From: Theristus sp. LFF4_11 | Lineage: Eukaryota; Nematoda; Chromadorea; Monhysterida; Xyalidae | DNA: 64,000 nucleotides | Reading direction: 5' to 3' | Assembly (NCBI GenBank): GCA_030248135.1 | Contig: JASANC010003292.1 | Span: 1-64,000, forward strand | Shown: piece after piece, positions 37,024 through 48,659 of the stretch | Position numbering within the stretch: the first letter of the stretch is position 1 | Layout of the letters: every line of letters starts with the position of its first letter | Program-made: the position numbers and the translations under genes | The notes under the pieces: model-generated | What the model saw: the letters and a program-made list of their open reading frames with translations, nothing else | What the model was told of the DNA's origin: nothing | Database searches by the model: none

Positions 37024-39507
37024 CTAGCGATGGGGAGTGTGATCGACCACTGATCGAGTGTGCTTTGCTATCAGCGCCCGATTGAGCCATGCCATTTCAA
37101 AGCAGCCGCGATGCGCACAATGACCGGCCGGTGTCTCGGACCAGCGCTCAAACGGCACAAACCAAATCACCCACGTCCACGGCAATTGTCTCACCCAGAA
37201 CAACTCGAATCCAGCCCGTTCCAATCTGACCAGCCAGCTCATGTACTCGCGAAGGTTTTCGTTCTCCTCACCAAACCATAATCTGAGAAGTTGACGGACA
37301 AGAATTTGAGATGGCCGATTGAATGGTTGAAAATTGGCACGTTGATTGGCTGCAGTAAATGGCAAAAACACAACAGGCAACGTCAGATATTCTAAGCCGT
37401 CGTCACCGTAGATAAATGCTATTTTTTGGGTTCTGCGACTCAATGCGTTTGCACTTGTAGAAAGAAACTAGTTTCAATCTTTATGTTGCAATTCAAGAAA
37501 ACCACGTGAACCGGCTCTATTTGGGAAACTCGGATGACTTTACCAATTTTGAATTCCCGCGTCATGCACTGTTCACGTATTGATATGCGCATTGAGTCTC
37601 GGGAAGAAAATAGAAGACCACACACTAATTGCCTTAATCAAAGGCGTTTTTTTGTGATTGCAGCAAGCACCTGGTATGCATGGTGATCTGCACAATGCGT
37701 TGCAAGTACTGTGGCGCATCCAGCAACTCCTTCAGCAAGTACCACTCATCGCCGTGCAAATCAACCACGAGCATGTCAATCAGTGCGTGGTGGTGTCTGG
37801 CCATGATGCTGCGCAGTGGCAGCATCTGCCACATGGCTGCTGTGTCCGCTGGCACCTGCCGCTCGTGGCCGTCAAACGAGACGCCAACACTCCACGCGTA
37901 TGTCATTCGCTCCGATCTGAACGTGTTTGCAAGAATGTCTTCATAGACCAGCACACGGTCCAAACTGAGAACATTCAAAATCAGGCAACTGGAATTCGAG
38001 AATTTGTCATGCACAGAAATCATTCACCGGAACGGTAAAGCCGTTTTACTGCTGTCGGCAGACGGCACACAGCTTGCGTCGAGAAGACACTTTCACTAAA
38101 GTCTTGCAATTTCCATGAAACAAGCAAATGACAGCGAACGCCGAACACAAAGCAAACCATTACGAGACTAACTGTTCAGTTTGGTTGCCAGCGGCAGCGA
38201 CTGCCGGATCAAACAAGAACACGTGGCAGTTCTCATTCGGCAGTGTCTCCGCCCACTCCGCTTGAACGCGCGCGTCCGCCCGGCTCACAGTTTCTCTGAG
38301 AATAATATAAAAAAACGTTCGCAAGTTTCAAAATCGGCGTTCGCACTAAAACTATGAAGACGAACAATGAAAAGGTCACTCACTGAAAAATGTAAACAAC
38401 ACAGTGGTGTGATTGTTTAGCACCGGCTTGCGTGGTCTTCAGTTCCGATTTGTAGTCATCTGAGATGATTAAGAAACAGTTACGAAATATTTTAAACAAA
38501 GCAATCTGGTATTTTGCAAAATTCGCATTTTCAAAATGAAAAAAATACGCACCCGAATTCAAAAAGACACTGCCATTTCGTTTCGACTTTTTCGGTCGTG
38601 CACGCAGTGCGGAGGTACAAAAGTACCACAGGGACTGCTCTGGCCAGGACACCTTGTTCATATAAGAGCCAAGTGGGTACTTCAGGGAGGTGATGTAGCC
38701 CATTGAGGCACAGCCGTAAGCGGACGGCTCACGCTTGCTCGCTTCCTCAATGTAGGACATCAAACGCGAAAACTCTTCCGTTGGTGAACCTGCAGTGGAA
38801 AAAATATTTTTTTTGTTAAAAGGCAGATGATTGGTTAGGAAATGCATGCAGTCTTTTTCAAAAGTACCGTGTGCATGTGAAAAAACGAGCAGAGCACTAA
38901 ACCATGAGTGAACTGCTTGCTTCATGCAACCCATGAAAAACCAAAAATCCTTTCTGCTGCTGCTGCTAAGAATGAATACTACCGCCCGTGCTGCCATGTC
39001 TTATTCGGCAACAAACCTGCACGGCTGTGTTGTACCCAACCGAAATCAGAAGTGTAAATGCAAAACAAAAACTGCAGCAAAGTGCATGCAACAAACCAAG
39101 TCCAGCAACGGGCACCAGAAATTCAGTAGTGCCGCGATCGTCAGACGGCAAGCGTTTCAGGCTCACCAAATAACGGCAGCTCTGCGTGTGGCGGCCGCAG
39201 GCTCCCCGTTGCAGAGCGTGGTACACCAGGAAATGACGTTCGTTGAACAGGCGAAGCAGCGCCGAATACCGGAAATAAAAGGTGGCAACCTTGATAAACT
39301 AAATGTATTTCGGACAATGCAGTGCCGTGGTTGACGCCTACTATACACACCGAACGGAATCAGCCTCAGATCAGCAAAGCGCCCCGAGGACTGAGCGGGG
39401 CTTAGAGGCTGACTTCCGAGTCCCGCGTATGCCGAGGCAGCCTCTGTGTGAAATGTTACGCCCAAAACCAAAACCAGAGGCAGCCAAAATGTGCCTGAGT
39501 TTGGCAT
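37024..39507 (-). CDS. Secreted METTL24/FkbM-type methyltransferase-like protein, 396 aa
   Basis: Seven in-phase exons: 39507-39349, 39298-39097, 38789-38553, 38459-38384, 38295-38173, 37964-37671 and 37282-37024. The start opens a signal peptide (MPNSGTFWLPLVLVLGVTF). The C-terminal half follows the METTL24 plan in order: HCVVYIFQETVSRAD (family usually has a YSFG-type glycine motif here), CHVFLFDPAV (HxFDP), WSVGVSFDGHERQ, LPLRSIMARHHH (family: LRSIM..LGH), IDMLVVDLHGDEW (family: IDxLKxDxEGxEW), then YMSWLVRLERAGFELFW and GCFEMAWLN at the end. The family is a Rossmann methyltransferase fold in the secretory route. Here both the glycine motif and the acidic E of DxEG are changed, so catalysis is doubtful. 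Confidence 0.85.
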
Positions 39508-39821
39508 TGTTTCGGATTTTTAAATTGATGGGACGTGCTTCAAACTTGAACAAAAAACACGACAGCGAGCCAATCAGGAACACGCCTAGCATGCTCAGGC
39601 AGACAGCGTGCAGTCGCCTGGTAACCAAAGGGACACGAACCAAGAAAACAAGTACTCCTGAGAGGCAGTGGCAAGGTCATTAGCTCGAATCGTCAAATGC
39701 AGCTCACTGGTGTTCGCGAGAAAATGCTGATGAGAAATCAGTTCATGCAGCACGGCGGGAACGGAGTTTTGATCACTGAAATATTTTGACAATGTTTTCA
39801 GAACCGAAGTACAAATGTTAC

Positions 39822-40285
39822 ATACCGTATTACCTCTAATAAACCTCCATGGGGGTTTATTTCTTCAGCGACTCCTGGGGGTGGGGGTTTATTTTGGGTG
39901 GTTATTTTGGGGGGGGGGGTTTATTTACAAACAAATTCTAGGGGTGGGGGTTTGTTGAAAAATGGCAAAAATACATTGCATGGCAGGCAAGAAAGTCGCA
40001 GAAACTTCTACTTTTCACAGAGATATCCTTTTGTAACAGCCTTTTGTAATGAAATTACCACTAACTCATCCCTTTGGGGCCTTTGGTAGCACAATTTCAC
40101 CAATGTCACTGCATTCAGCCACTGAATTCGCTAGGTATGTGTTTCAAATAGGTTTCTAATAAACCCCCATGGGGGTTTATTTTGGGGGGGGATTATTTGG
40201 AAACTTGTCGAGGGGGTGGGGGTTTATTTTTTTGGGGGGGGGGTTAATTTTGGGGGGGGGGGGTTTAATAGAGGTAATACGGTAT
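39822..40285. mobile_element. MITE (ATACCGTATTACC ends), copy 1
   Basis: Ends 'ataccgtattacctctaata' and its inverse. Inside are long G-runs and 'gggggtttatt' repeats flanking a conserved core ('catggcaggcaagaaagtcg'). It is closely similar to 55553-55996 over its whole length. Confidence 0.92.
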
Positions 40286-40489
40286 TGATTGTCGATGCAA
40301 GTTCCACAACCACTCAAACCACGCAATTATCGAACCATAGAATTAAAAAACACGGATTCAAAAGCAAAGCAGCCCAATGGAACGAGCAGCCAACAGACCA
40401 TATGTGCTCTTCAGATGCACATTTTCAAACCACAACAACACTGACCGTGCATTCGTGCAGTCAAACTTGACGACTTGCGGAGAAACACG

Positions 40490-41931
40490 GTTCAAAAGTC
40501 GTCCAAACACTCTGTCAACAGTGTACGCATTGTCTCGCTGCGAGAATTCAGCTCTCCTTGCTCGTTTGCTGTTTTCACTGGACGTTTGACTGACGTTTTG
40601 AACACGAGGCGAGTGGATGAGACTGCCGATGTGCAATGAGACACGTGGTGGCGAATGAGAAGCTGAATGAAAGCAACACAATCACAGTGACAAAAACAGT
40701 GACCTGTGCAACGGCTGATCTCGACGTAGCTAATCATTGGCTTCATTATGCTGATACTACTTGCAGCAGTTTTTTCGTCACAGAATCCAAAATTAGAAGG
40801 CAGAAATCACACGCCATGTGCGAGTATGCGACTCCAAAAAAAGTTTCAAAAAGTGAATTCACCAGTTGTCAATCAGTTCGGTCAGCCAAACGTGTTCAAG
40901 TTCAACATCCGCGAATTTACCCCATAAAACTTGCAAGTCTAAAAAACCCACCAATACCGTTCGATAGCAGTTTCTGAGCAGTGATTTTGGCGTTGTTGTG
41001 TAGCAGCACCAGAGCAAGCGCATCATCCTCAGCGAAATGTCGCTCGAAGTTCCACGAATCCATGCTCATTAGCACCGAGAACACCATGGGACGACTGTGG
41101 TCGCTTGTCGTTGGCGACGTGACGGTTGGCAAGGCGCTCGCACGTGTGCTCAGGCAAATCTGCATGAATGGCCGTTGCAATGAACGATCAAGCAGCAACA
41201 GCAGAAAGATTCGGTGCGCGTTTTTGGATTCGTGTTCTTTTCTTACCGCAGTTCGCTGATTGCTTGCGGACATTACAACCAATCACAGTGCACTTAAAAT
41301 CAAGCGCAAAACAATCAGCGATCTTGCGTGCCGACGCGTGCTGTTCAAAAATAAGCATCTTTATACTAAACAAACACTGATACCAATTGAAAACAGGAGA
41401 AACTTGCCGCAAATGAATCGTGAATTTCATGCTGTGACTGACAGCGTAACTGCACATGGGCGAGGTATTCATTGAGACGCAGCATTTCTTCCTGTGAGCT
41501 TGACAGAGCCACTGCAGTGCGATAGTCTGGCCTGATCACGCTGGAAATTCGACGTTGCTGAATGGGTCGTCTGAAAAATAAGAAAATTAAAAAAACCATA
41601 AAAAAAGATGACCCGCTGAATAATGCAATGTTGACGTTCGTTTGCAAGCAGCTCGTGAAAAGCCCTCCCTGGTGAGCGCGCTGAAACTGCATTCAATACA
41701 CGAAAAACAATGCCGTTCTCGAGCGCAGTTTTTGAAACACGAAACAAACGCGTACCTAAGAAGAATCCAAACAGCAGCAAACATCCATGGCATCATCAAG
41801 AACACCGCAGTCACCCTGAGACAGGCTCGTTTCAAGTAGCGCAACGGCACGAAACGTCTGCTCGCACGGGGACACCGTTGCAGGCTCATAATCACGTTTT
41901 GCTCATCAGGCGTTTTCAGAGTTGTTTCCAC
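40490..41931 (-). CDS. Uncharacterised single-pass membrane protein gene (model partial)
   Basis: Exons 1 (41931-41756) and 2 (41570-~41451) are convincing. They encode a short cytosolic start (METTLKTPDEQNV), a basic stretch, one membrane segment (VTAVFLMMPWMFAAVWILL), then RRRPIQQRRISSVIRP and YRTAVALSSSQEEMLRLNEY. A third segment, about 41164-40950 (acceptor ATTCATGCAG), has PMVFSVLMSMDSWNFERHF and DDALALVLLHNNAKITAQ. A possible last exon ends near 40492 (TLLTECLDDF). The joins after exon 2 are not settled. Type II topology resembles Golgi enzymes but no catalytic motif is seen. I do not recognise it. Confidence 0.45.
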
Positions 41932-43180
41932 GTCCGGCTCATTTGACAGTCACTTTATTCATCATGCACAGCTTTACCAATTTTTTGCTGCGAGTCATTT
42001 TTTCTGCAAGACAAAAACTATTAAGCGGCAATTAAGAAGCAGTATTTAGTGACGCATAGCTGCAGTATGGTGTGTCTCACACTGATGTGTCTGTTATTTG
42101 TGATTTCAAGGGACCCTTTGTTCAACTTTGTGCGAATTGCCTGGTTGATTCTTTTATGTGAATGACGAGCACAAATCGCTTCAAGATAATGATTTTGCCA
42201 CAAAGTCGAGACCGAACCATCGACTCGAGCGAACGATCGGTTGTTGACAAGAGGAAGAGAGCCCGACGAACAGTGATCGTGGTAGTGCCAAGCGACACAA
42301 CAACAAAGTATGGCGTGGTGATTAATTTTTGTTTTCATTCTCTTATTTTTCTTGTGTTTGTTGTGTTTCAAAGGCATAAGAAACTCAGACCAAGACAGAA
42401 ATCAATACGTTTGGAACGTGTAGGGGGTGCACTGATGTGAAAACCTGCATGTTAAGTGTCTGCACCTAATTTCGAAACATTCATGCATCACTATTGTTCT
42501 ATTTTTGTTGTATTAAAGGAATATGCTGCACATTCGAGAATGAATAAATTGTTGTACGGCAAATGCACCGATGCTCAAAATGACAATTGTCAAAAAAAAT
42601 TTATTCAAAAAAATGTCATTAACAGTAGTGCTTAACAACAGCCATTATTTATCTGCTTGAGCCATGGTTTGAACTGAATAACCATGTACGCAGACGTGGG
42701 TAATAAATACGAGGCACTGTTTTTATTAGCTTCTGCCCGATCATGTCATTCAAGCTTTCCGTGTGCGCGTGGTAACCGCAACAGCAAACAGAGCACCAGC
42801 CCCAGGGTTGAATTGAACAAAGCACCGGTTTGTTTGCACCATCAGCTGAATAGGAAGGCCGCTCACATGTTCAATGGTGAGCTGAATCATGTGAGGCAAT
42901 CAGTTGTGACGGCTGCGCACGCGTCATACGTTCATACTAACATCACGTTTGCATGGCAGTGCAGTGCCAACCTTCACAGCCAACTTCAGACGCGTTTGTT
43001 GCCTGCCGGGTATGCAGCACTGGCGCCCGGCAACAGGGGCCGTGTGACGCACACCGTTCTTTGCCACCATTAAATAGGTTCAGAACTAACTGATCCGCTG
43101 AAAGCCATTTCATCGAATAGCAAGTTGATTACGACTCCGGTTAACGAGCGACTCAGCAAGTACCTTTGCTCATAGCCTGC

Positions 43181-43600
43181 TCATTTTCGCTGCCGCAGTC
43201 TCCACCTAGCGGACCACGCACTTCGCCGCTGACGGACGACCTCTAAAATGCACAAGTTTTGTTTGGCAAAAAATGTGTAATTTTGACAGAGTTGCAAATA
43301 AAAACCGTTTTCTGGTTTGTCGTTGCTTTCAACAAGTAATTCAACAAAAATCGTGAATAATTCATTCATAATCTTTACTTTTTTCATAGACTGACACACC
43401 ATGACACCAACGGCACAATAGTCACTCAAAGTGAATCGAACGAACCCAATCAGTGTGATAAAAATGAACGAAAAAACAAAAATGGCCACAATGCATATGA
43501 TTCGTGTATTGCAGTTAACGCTTGTTTGTTGAATGGTTAAGTAAAGAAAGTTTCGAACGTTTCGAGAACTGAACGAAAGCAAAAAAAAACAGAAAATGCC
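43181..43600 (-). CDS. Possible membrane-protein exon, uncertain
   Basis: An open frame on the minus strand from an ATG near 43600, with hydrophobic segments MGIFCFFLLSF and IICIVAIFVFSFIFITLIGF followed by a Cys-containing polar part. A donor-like GAG|GTCGTC occurs at about 43245. There is no homology I can name. From 41932 to 43180 and 43619 to 43947 I see no supported gene. Confidence 0.3.
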   Translation of the reverse strand, partial: GIFCFFLLSFSSRNVRNFLYLTIQQTSVNCNTRIICIVAIFVFSFIFITLIGFVRFTLSDYCAVGVMVCQSMKKVKIMNELFTIFVELLVESNDKPENGFYLQLCQNYTFFAKQNLCILEVVRQRRSAWSARWRLRQRK

Positions 43601-43947
43601 CATTAGAGTATTTGTCACTTTTGCGAATAAAAAAAGTCAAAGAAATACGATATCTGGTCTGGCAATATTATGGTAAGTACCTGGAGAACTGTGGAAAAAT
43701 TAGAACAAAGCGCAAAACTTTGGTAATGTTTGAAAAAAAACTGCTCAAACATTAACACACACCCAAGATCGGACAACTAATCAGTAAAAATACTTAAACA
43801 ACAAAAGCTTGACTATAAATAAATTAAAATTGCACCCATTTGTCTTTCATATTTTTTTCAATTTAAGGGAAAGTTTAGTTCTATTGGTACCGAACATAGC
43901 ATGAACTCAACCATTTTGTTCTGCATCTTCAAAACACCACCCGTCTT

Positions 43948-45465
43948 TCAGTGCGACCCCATCTTTCCGGCCGGCGAGAAAACATTCATCGTTCTGATTG
44001 GTTGCTTCAAGTTCTGCTGCTGTTGAATTTGCTCAGCTGACTGCTGCTGCAGTTGGTACGCTTGCGAGTGGATTTTGAAGCCGTACAAGCTGTGCAGGTG
44101 CAAGGGACAACGTAAGAACACGCAAATGGAAGCCCATCGCACGCTGAATTTCTTATGATGGACGAAAAACTGCTATCGGTACGCACCAATTACTGACAAG
44201 ACACGACACACTCTACAGCCAACTCAGTTCTATCAGTTCTGGATGGAGAATTGCATTTTCTAGGAGTCAACCTAATTCACGCGTAAACCGAAACTACGCT
44301 CACTCATTCAACGACCACAATTAGCAGGCATTGAATTCCAGACCAGCGAAGTGAACTAACCGCGGTACAAACTGGTTGGCGGGACGTGGCGGCCGGAGCT
44401 CCGGGTGCACAAAGAACAACATGTGCGGGAAACCAGTGCCATAGTAGGCACCGTCGGTGTGGTGATGCTTCGATGATTTCGGCACGTACACGTCCATGCA
44501 CTTTGCACAGTACAACTTGACCATCGCCTCTGCTGGAACGTCCGATAGGCCTGTACAAACAGGAAATGGCTCAATTTATACCCAACTACTGGCAGTTGAC
44601 GAGTCGAAAACGGTGGTACATCACAGATAAGGCCATTTGGCACGGGCGAAATGCAGGAATGGGAGCCATCACACAAAGTGAGACGCAACTGCCGCTTCCA
44701 CGGCACCACCAAAGACACACCGGTACACACCTATGGGGCTTATCTTGTGTTGCGTGGCGTACTGCCCTGCTTTGAAGTGGCATCACTGCTGACTCGCCTT
44801 CACGTCATGTTGAAACAAACTGTCGCAGCAGAATTCCGTCTCAGCGAGTATAACCGGCCTCTTAACTTCTTCTCAATACAAATGAAACGTTGTTCGAAGC
44901 AGCGAAAAACCGACCAATGGGCAACATGGGCTGATTTTCGCAGTACACCCTGGGGCAGTGTCCAAAGTCGCCGTTCGTCCACTTCTCAATCATTTGTGCA
45001 ATGCCCCGATTCGTCAGAATGTACCGAGCGTGTATCAAGCCGTACAACATCTCAGCCGCCTGTTCGACGAGGTCAGACTGATTCGGGTTGTCCTCTAGCT
45101 CGTCATCTGCGTTTTATGTTTTTCAGTTACCGTTTTAATACTGTTGCATAAGCTGTTTTTCAGAATTTTTCGTAAGCCGTAGTTTTGCTCTGTAGAAACA
45201 TTAAAAATCGAAGCAAACCAGGTTCCAGGTCGAGAATCATATCCAATGCTTGTCGGTAGTGGGGCACTTGTTCGTTTAGTCCGGTAAGGTTAAATTTGTC
45301 CTGGATGTATTCTTCGTCGACCTGAGAAAGTAAAAAACCAATGACAAGCGATATAACTTTTCCGCCGAGTTTTTTCAATGCTGAAACACAAACCTCACAA
45401 AAGAACTCGTTGCCGCGCAGACCGCAAAACCAGGAAATCCATGACACTTCTTCGGAGCTGCTCAT
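43948..45465 (-). CDS. CSNK2B: Casein kinase 2 regulatory subunit beta, paralogue A, 232 aa
   Basis: Five exons, 45465-45394, 45321-45219, 45106-44915, 44550-44361 and 44089-43948, give 233 codons including stop. The protein starts [20 protein letters not shown], the N-terminal autophosphorylation region. The acidic loop is [11 protein letters not shown]. The Zn-finger cysteines are CPRVYC and LYCAKC. It continues [20 protein letters not shown] and [15 protein letters not shown], then a Gln-rich tail longer than the human one. CK2 beta dimerises through the Zn finger, docks two catalytic alpha subunits and steers substrate choice. All structural landmarks are intact. It lies head-to-tail with paralogue B and shares identical intron positions and phases. 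Confidence 0.97.
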
Positions 45466-46305
45466 TTTTTGGTGTTTGGCCGACCTGGAAACTCGCGTGC
45501 AGATACCCGCTCTGCAACAACATTTCAGTTTGCAACTGAGACGTGGTGGTAAAACGGTTGACAGCCAATGGATGTCTGCAAGAAATAGCTGAGCAATCTG
45601 AACGGCTCAGTGCTGCGACGTGAAACAGCCGGCAATTGCATCATTTTTTTACGATTCAATAAAGTTTTTATTCTAAACTTTCAACAAAATAAAACAGCGA
45701 ATGAAATCACAGGTGGAACTTGACAGATCAGAACAAAACACGCAATCTTCAGAACATCATCGCTGTATCTCGTGAGGTGTGGTTCGGAATTTGGAATTTC
45801 GGAAACAGAGGGGACCTTTTTCAGTAAAAATATTTAACAGATAATCAGACAGATACACCAACGATAAGTTCAGACACCTGAATTATGCACGACACAATTC
45901 AAACTAAATTTAGCGAATTGCGCAAAAAATGGTAAATAAAAAAATTGCAGCAAATCACACGTTTGTCCTGACTGAGATGGTCCATTTGAAAGGAAAATGA
46001 AAGAAAACAAAGTTGGAGCAAAATAACGTGTCATACGAAAACAGCAGATCTGACAGATGTCATGCATTGCGGCACTTTCAAAGTGAGTATCTGGAAAAGG
46101 CTAAAAACACCGCTGCATGACAAAACACCAGGAACAAGAACAACAACAAGAACCAATAAGAATGTTCAATGAAGTACAACTAAAGCCAACAAATGCACAC
46201 AAAATAAGCACGCACTCTCATGTCTCATCTCAGCAAGCAGCCAGCTTGCAATGTGAAACAAGCGCAGCGCAAGTTGCTGACGCGCCGAACGGACGCACAA
46301 CCAAA

Positions 46306-48433
46306 TCAGTGTGAAGCGAGCTTTGCGACCGGTGAGAAGACGTTCATGTTCATGGAGCGCACAGGCTGCTGCTTCAAGTTCTGCTGCTGCACTTGCTCGG
46401 CCGACTGCTGTTGCAGCTGGTACGCTTGCGAGTGGATTTTGAAACCGTACAACCTGAAAACAGCAGCTTTTGCCCAGTGAAGGTGTTGCAAGCAAAACTA
46501 CAGTTAGCACGCATTGAATTCCAGATCAGTTGTTGTTGTTGGAATTTTTAGGCGATGTTTTTAGTCAGGGCGAACCCAGAGAAGCGTACAGAACGCCATT
46601 GAGTAGGGCGCCCATCGAGTTTTCTCTGTCATTAAGTGCCTATACACCCCTCGGCGGGGTTCGATCCCCCGAGCGCACAGACTGTAGTCTAACGCACTAC
46701 CACCAGGCCACGAGAGTGACTAACCATCAGTGAAGTGCACTAACCGCGGTACAAACTGGTTGGCGGGACGTGGCGGCCGGAGCTCCGGGTGCACAAAGAA
46801 CAACATGTGCGGGAAACCAGTGCCATAGTAGGCACCGTCGGTGTGGTGATGCTTCGATGATTTCGGCACGTACACGTCCATGCACTTTGCACAGTACAAC
46901 TTGACCATCGCCTCGCCAGGAACATCTGACAAACCTAACACAGAACCGTTGATAAAGTAGCCTTTACAAGTAATCAATGTGTCATGGCACCAATGTTTGC
47001 ACAGTATCATGCCTTTTCTAAATTTACCAATGGGCAACATGGGCTGATTTTCGCAATACACCCTGGGGCAGTGTCCAAAGTCGCCGTTCGTCCACTTCTC
47101 AATCATTTGCGCAATGCCCCGATTCGTCAGAATGTACCGAGAATGGATGCAACCGTACAACATCTCAGCCGCCTGCTCAACGAGGTCAGACTGATTCGGG
47201 TTGTCCTCGAACTCTTCGTCTGCAACAAGAATAATTACCGAATTGCTGAAGGCCTGTTCATGCACGCACATGCTGAGGCGCAGCAGTCGTCAGCTTTGCT
47301 ATGAATGAAGCAGTGAGCGTCAGCCGATGCAGCATTTGATCGCCGCGCCTAAAAACGCGTGCTTCACAGCGCGTCACTTCACGATTCATGCACTTCCGTG
47401 CGTCTTTGGATGTGGCAATCATGCGCGCGTGCTCTGAAACGTGAAGCGCACCGAAGCTGCACTGTTTTTTGCTTTATGTGTGGCAAAGTTAAGTGACACC
47501 CTGTGAAGTGACGCACGCGCATCAACCATGAATGGCGCTTTATAGTTTTTTTTTTAAAATAAAGACTGTGAAAAACGTTGGTTTAAAGCAACAAATATTT
47601 AACACGAATAAAAAATTGAACCAGGTTCGAGATCAAGAATCATGTCCAACGCCTGTCGGTAGTGGGGCACTTGCTCGTTTAGTCCGGTCAGGTTGAATTT
47701 GTCCTGGATGTATTCTTCGTCGACCTGAAAAAATGATATTGTTGACAGTGACAAAATGCCTGTTGCTGATTTATTTGAACGTGTCGGTCAGACCAAAACG
47801 ACGTCGCTTGTACTTGTCTGAACACCCTGTTAGCCATTTACAGGCACCAGAACTTCAGTGTTGTTTAATATTCTTCCAACGTGAACAAATCAAATCAGCC
47901 ATCAGCCAAACTAAGTCCGAGTTCCTGCACATGACTAGATGTGGTGGCATCAGAAAAAGCCGTTTTTCTACAGGGTGAACCACAAGTGGTACGTTGTTAA
48001 CCTGATTTTTGACTGAAACTTGGTAAAAATGCGAGTTGAACTTTTGTTTCAGCTCAAAATGGTGAAAGTTTCAGCTCAAATGGTTTAATAGCTGGCAAGC
48101 TGAGGAGATTCAAAGTTGTATGCACTTGTGGCTCACCCCGTATTCGGTAATATTCAATCATTTAACTTGCTGTCACTAACAGCGTCGAATTTCAATAGAA
48201 CAAATAGCAGCGAATGTTCTTCCGTTGCGGAAAGTTTCAGATCAAAACATCGCTTCTGAATACCAGCAGTTTTTCTCTGATCATACTCATACTGTACATG
48301 AACGTCGTTTCGGTCTGACACATTATTGTCTGTATGTAACGTTACAGTGAAACACACGTACCTCACAGAAAAACTCGTTTCCCCGAAGACCACAAAACCA
48401 TGAGATCCACGAAACCTCTTCGGAACTGCTCAT
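46306..48433 (-). CDS. CSNK2B: Casein kinase 2 regulatory subunit beta, paralogue B, 234 aa
   Basis: Exons 48433-48362, 47724-47622, 47219-47028, 46934-46745 and 46453-46306 sum to 235 codons. Exons 1-4 have exactly the same lengths as in paralogue A (72, 103, 192, 190 nt). Coding identity with A is very high. Differences include DEEFEDNP in the acidic loop, YGCIHSRY for [12 protein letters not shown] for AEAM, and a different Gln-rich tail ([14 protein letters not shown]). All four Zn cysteines are kept, so it should be functional. Intron 1 (48361-47725) carries a TACAGGGTG MITE and intron 4 carries a SINE absent from A. This is a local tandem duplication. Confidence 0.96.
46505..46735 (-). 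repeat. tRNA-derived SINE, family 2, in intron 4 of CK2 beta paralogue B
   Basis: On the minus strand it has a tRNA-like head with A-box GGCCTGGTGGTAG and B-box GGGGATCGAACCCC, a ~110-bp body, and a (CAA)n tail. ATCAG flanks both sides. The paralogous intron at about 44338-44350 reads 'ttccagaccagcgaagtg' without it, which gives the empty site. Confidence 0.85.
47969..48142. mobile_element. Short MITE with TACAGGGTG-type ends
   Basis: TACAGGGTGAACCACAAGTG at the left and its inverse (TACGGGGTGAGCCACAAGTG) at the right, 174 bp in total, with TA edges. It lies in intron 1 of CK2 beta paralogue B. Confidence 0.85.
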
Positions 48434-48659
48434 TTTGATAAAACGATATCAGAATCCAAACCAAAGCAATCTGCGTTGGGTTTTTTGTCAATGTTGGTGC
48501 TTCTTTGGGCAGGGGTCGAGATGGGTTCACCCAAAAATCGGGCTCGACCCCTGCCCCCACCTGGAAAAACACCCCCTCACCCTCCCCTCAAAATTTTGGG
48601 TTACCCCTGAGCGAAATCGCCAAAAATCGGGCTCGACCCCTGCTCAAAATGCGTTTTTT

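Noticed and set aside
38380..38997. Single 205-aa ORF as a gene
   Set aside because: Its conserved parts are exons 3 and 4 of the METTL24-like gene, separated by read-through intron sequence.
41160..41250. GalNAc-transferase assignment for the 41.9-kb gene
   Set aside because: One alternative frame briefly resembled linker sequence of that family, but no DxH or other catalytic motif is present.
46630..46705. Functional tRNA gene
   Set aside because: A and B boxes are present, but the acceptor stem does not pair fully and the sequence continues into a SINE body and (CAA)n tail with flanking ATCAG.
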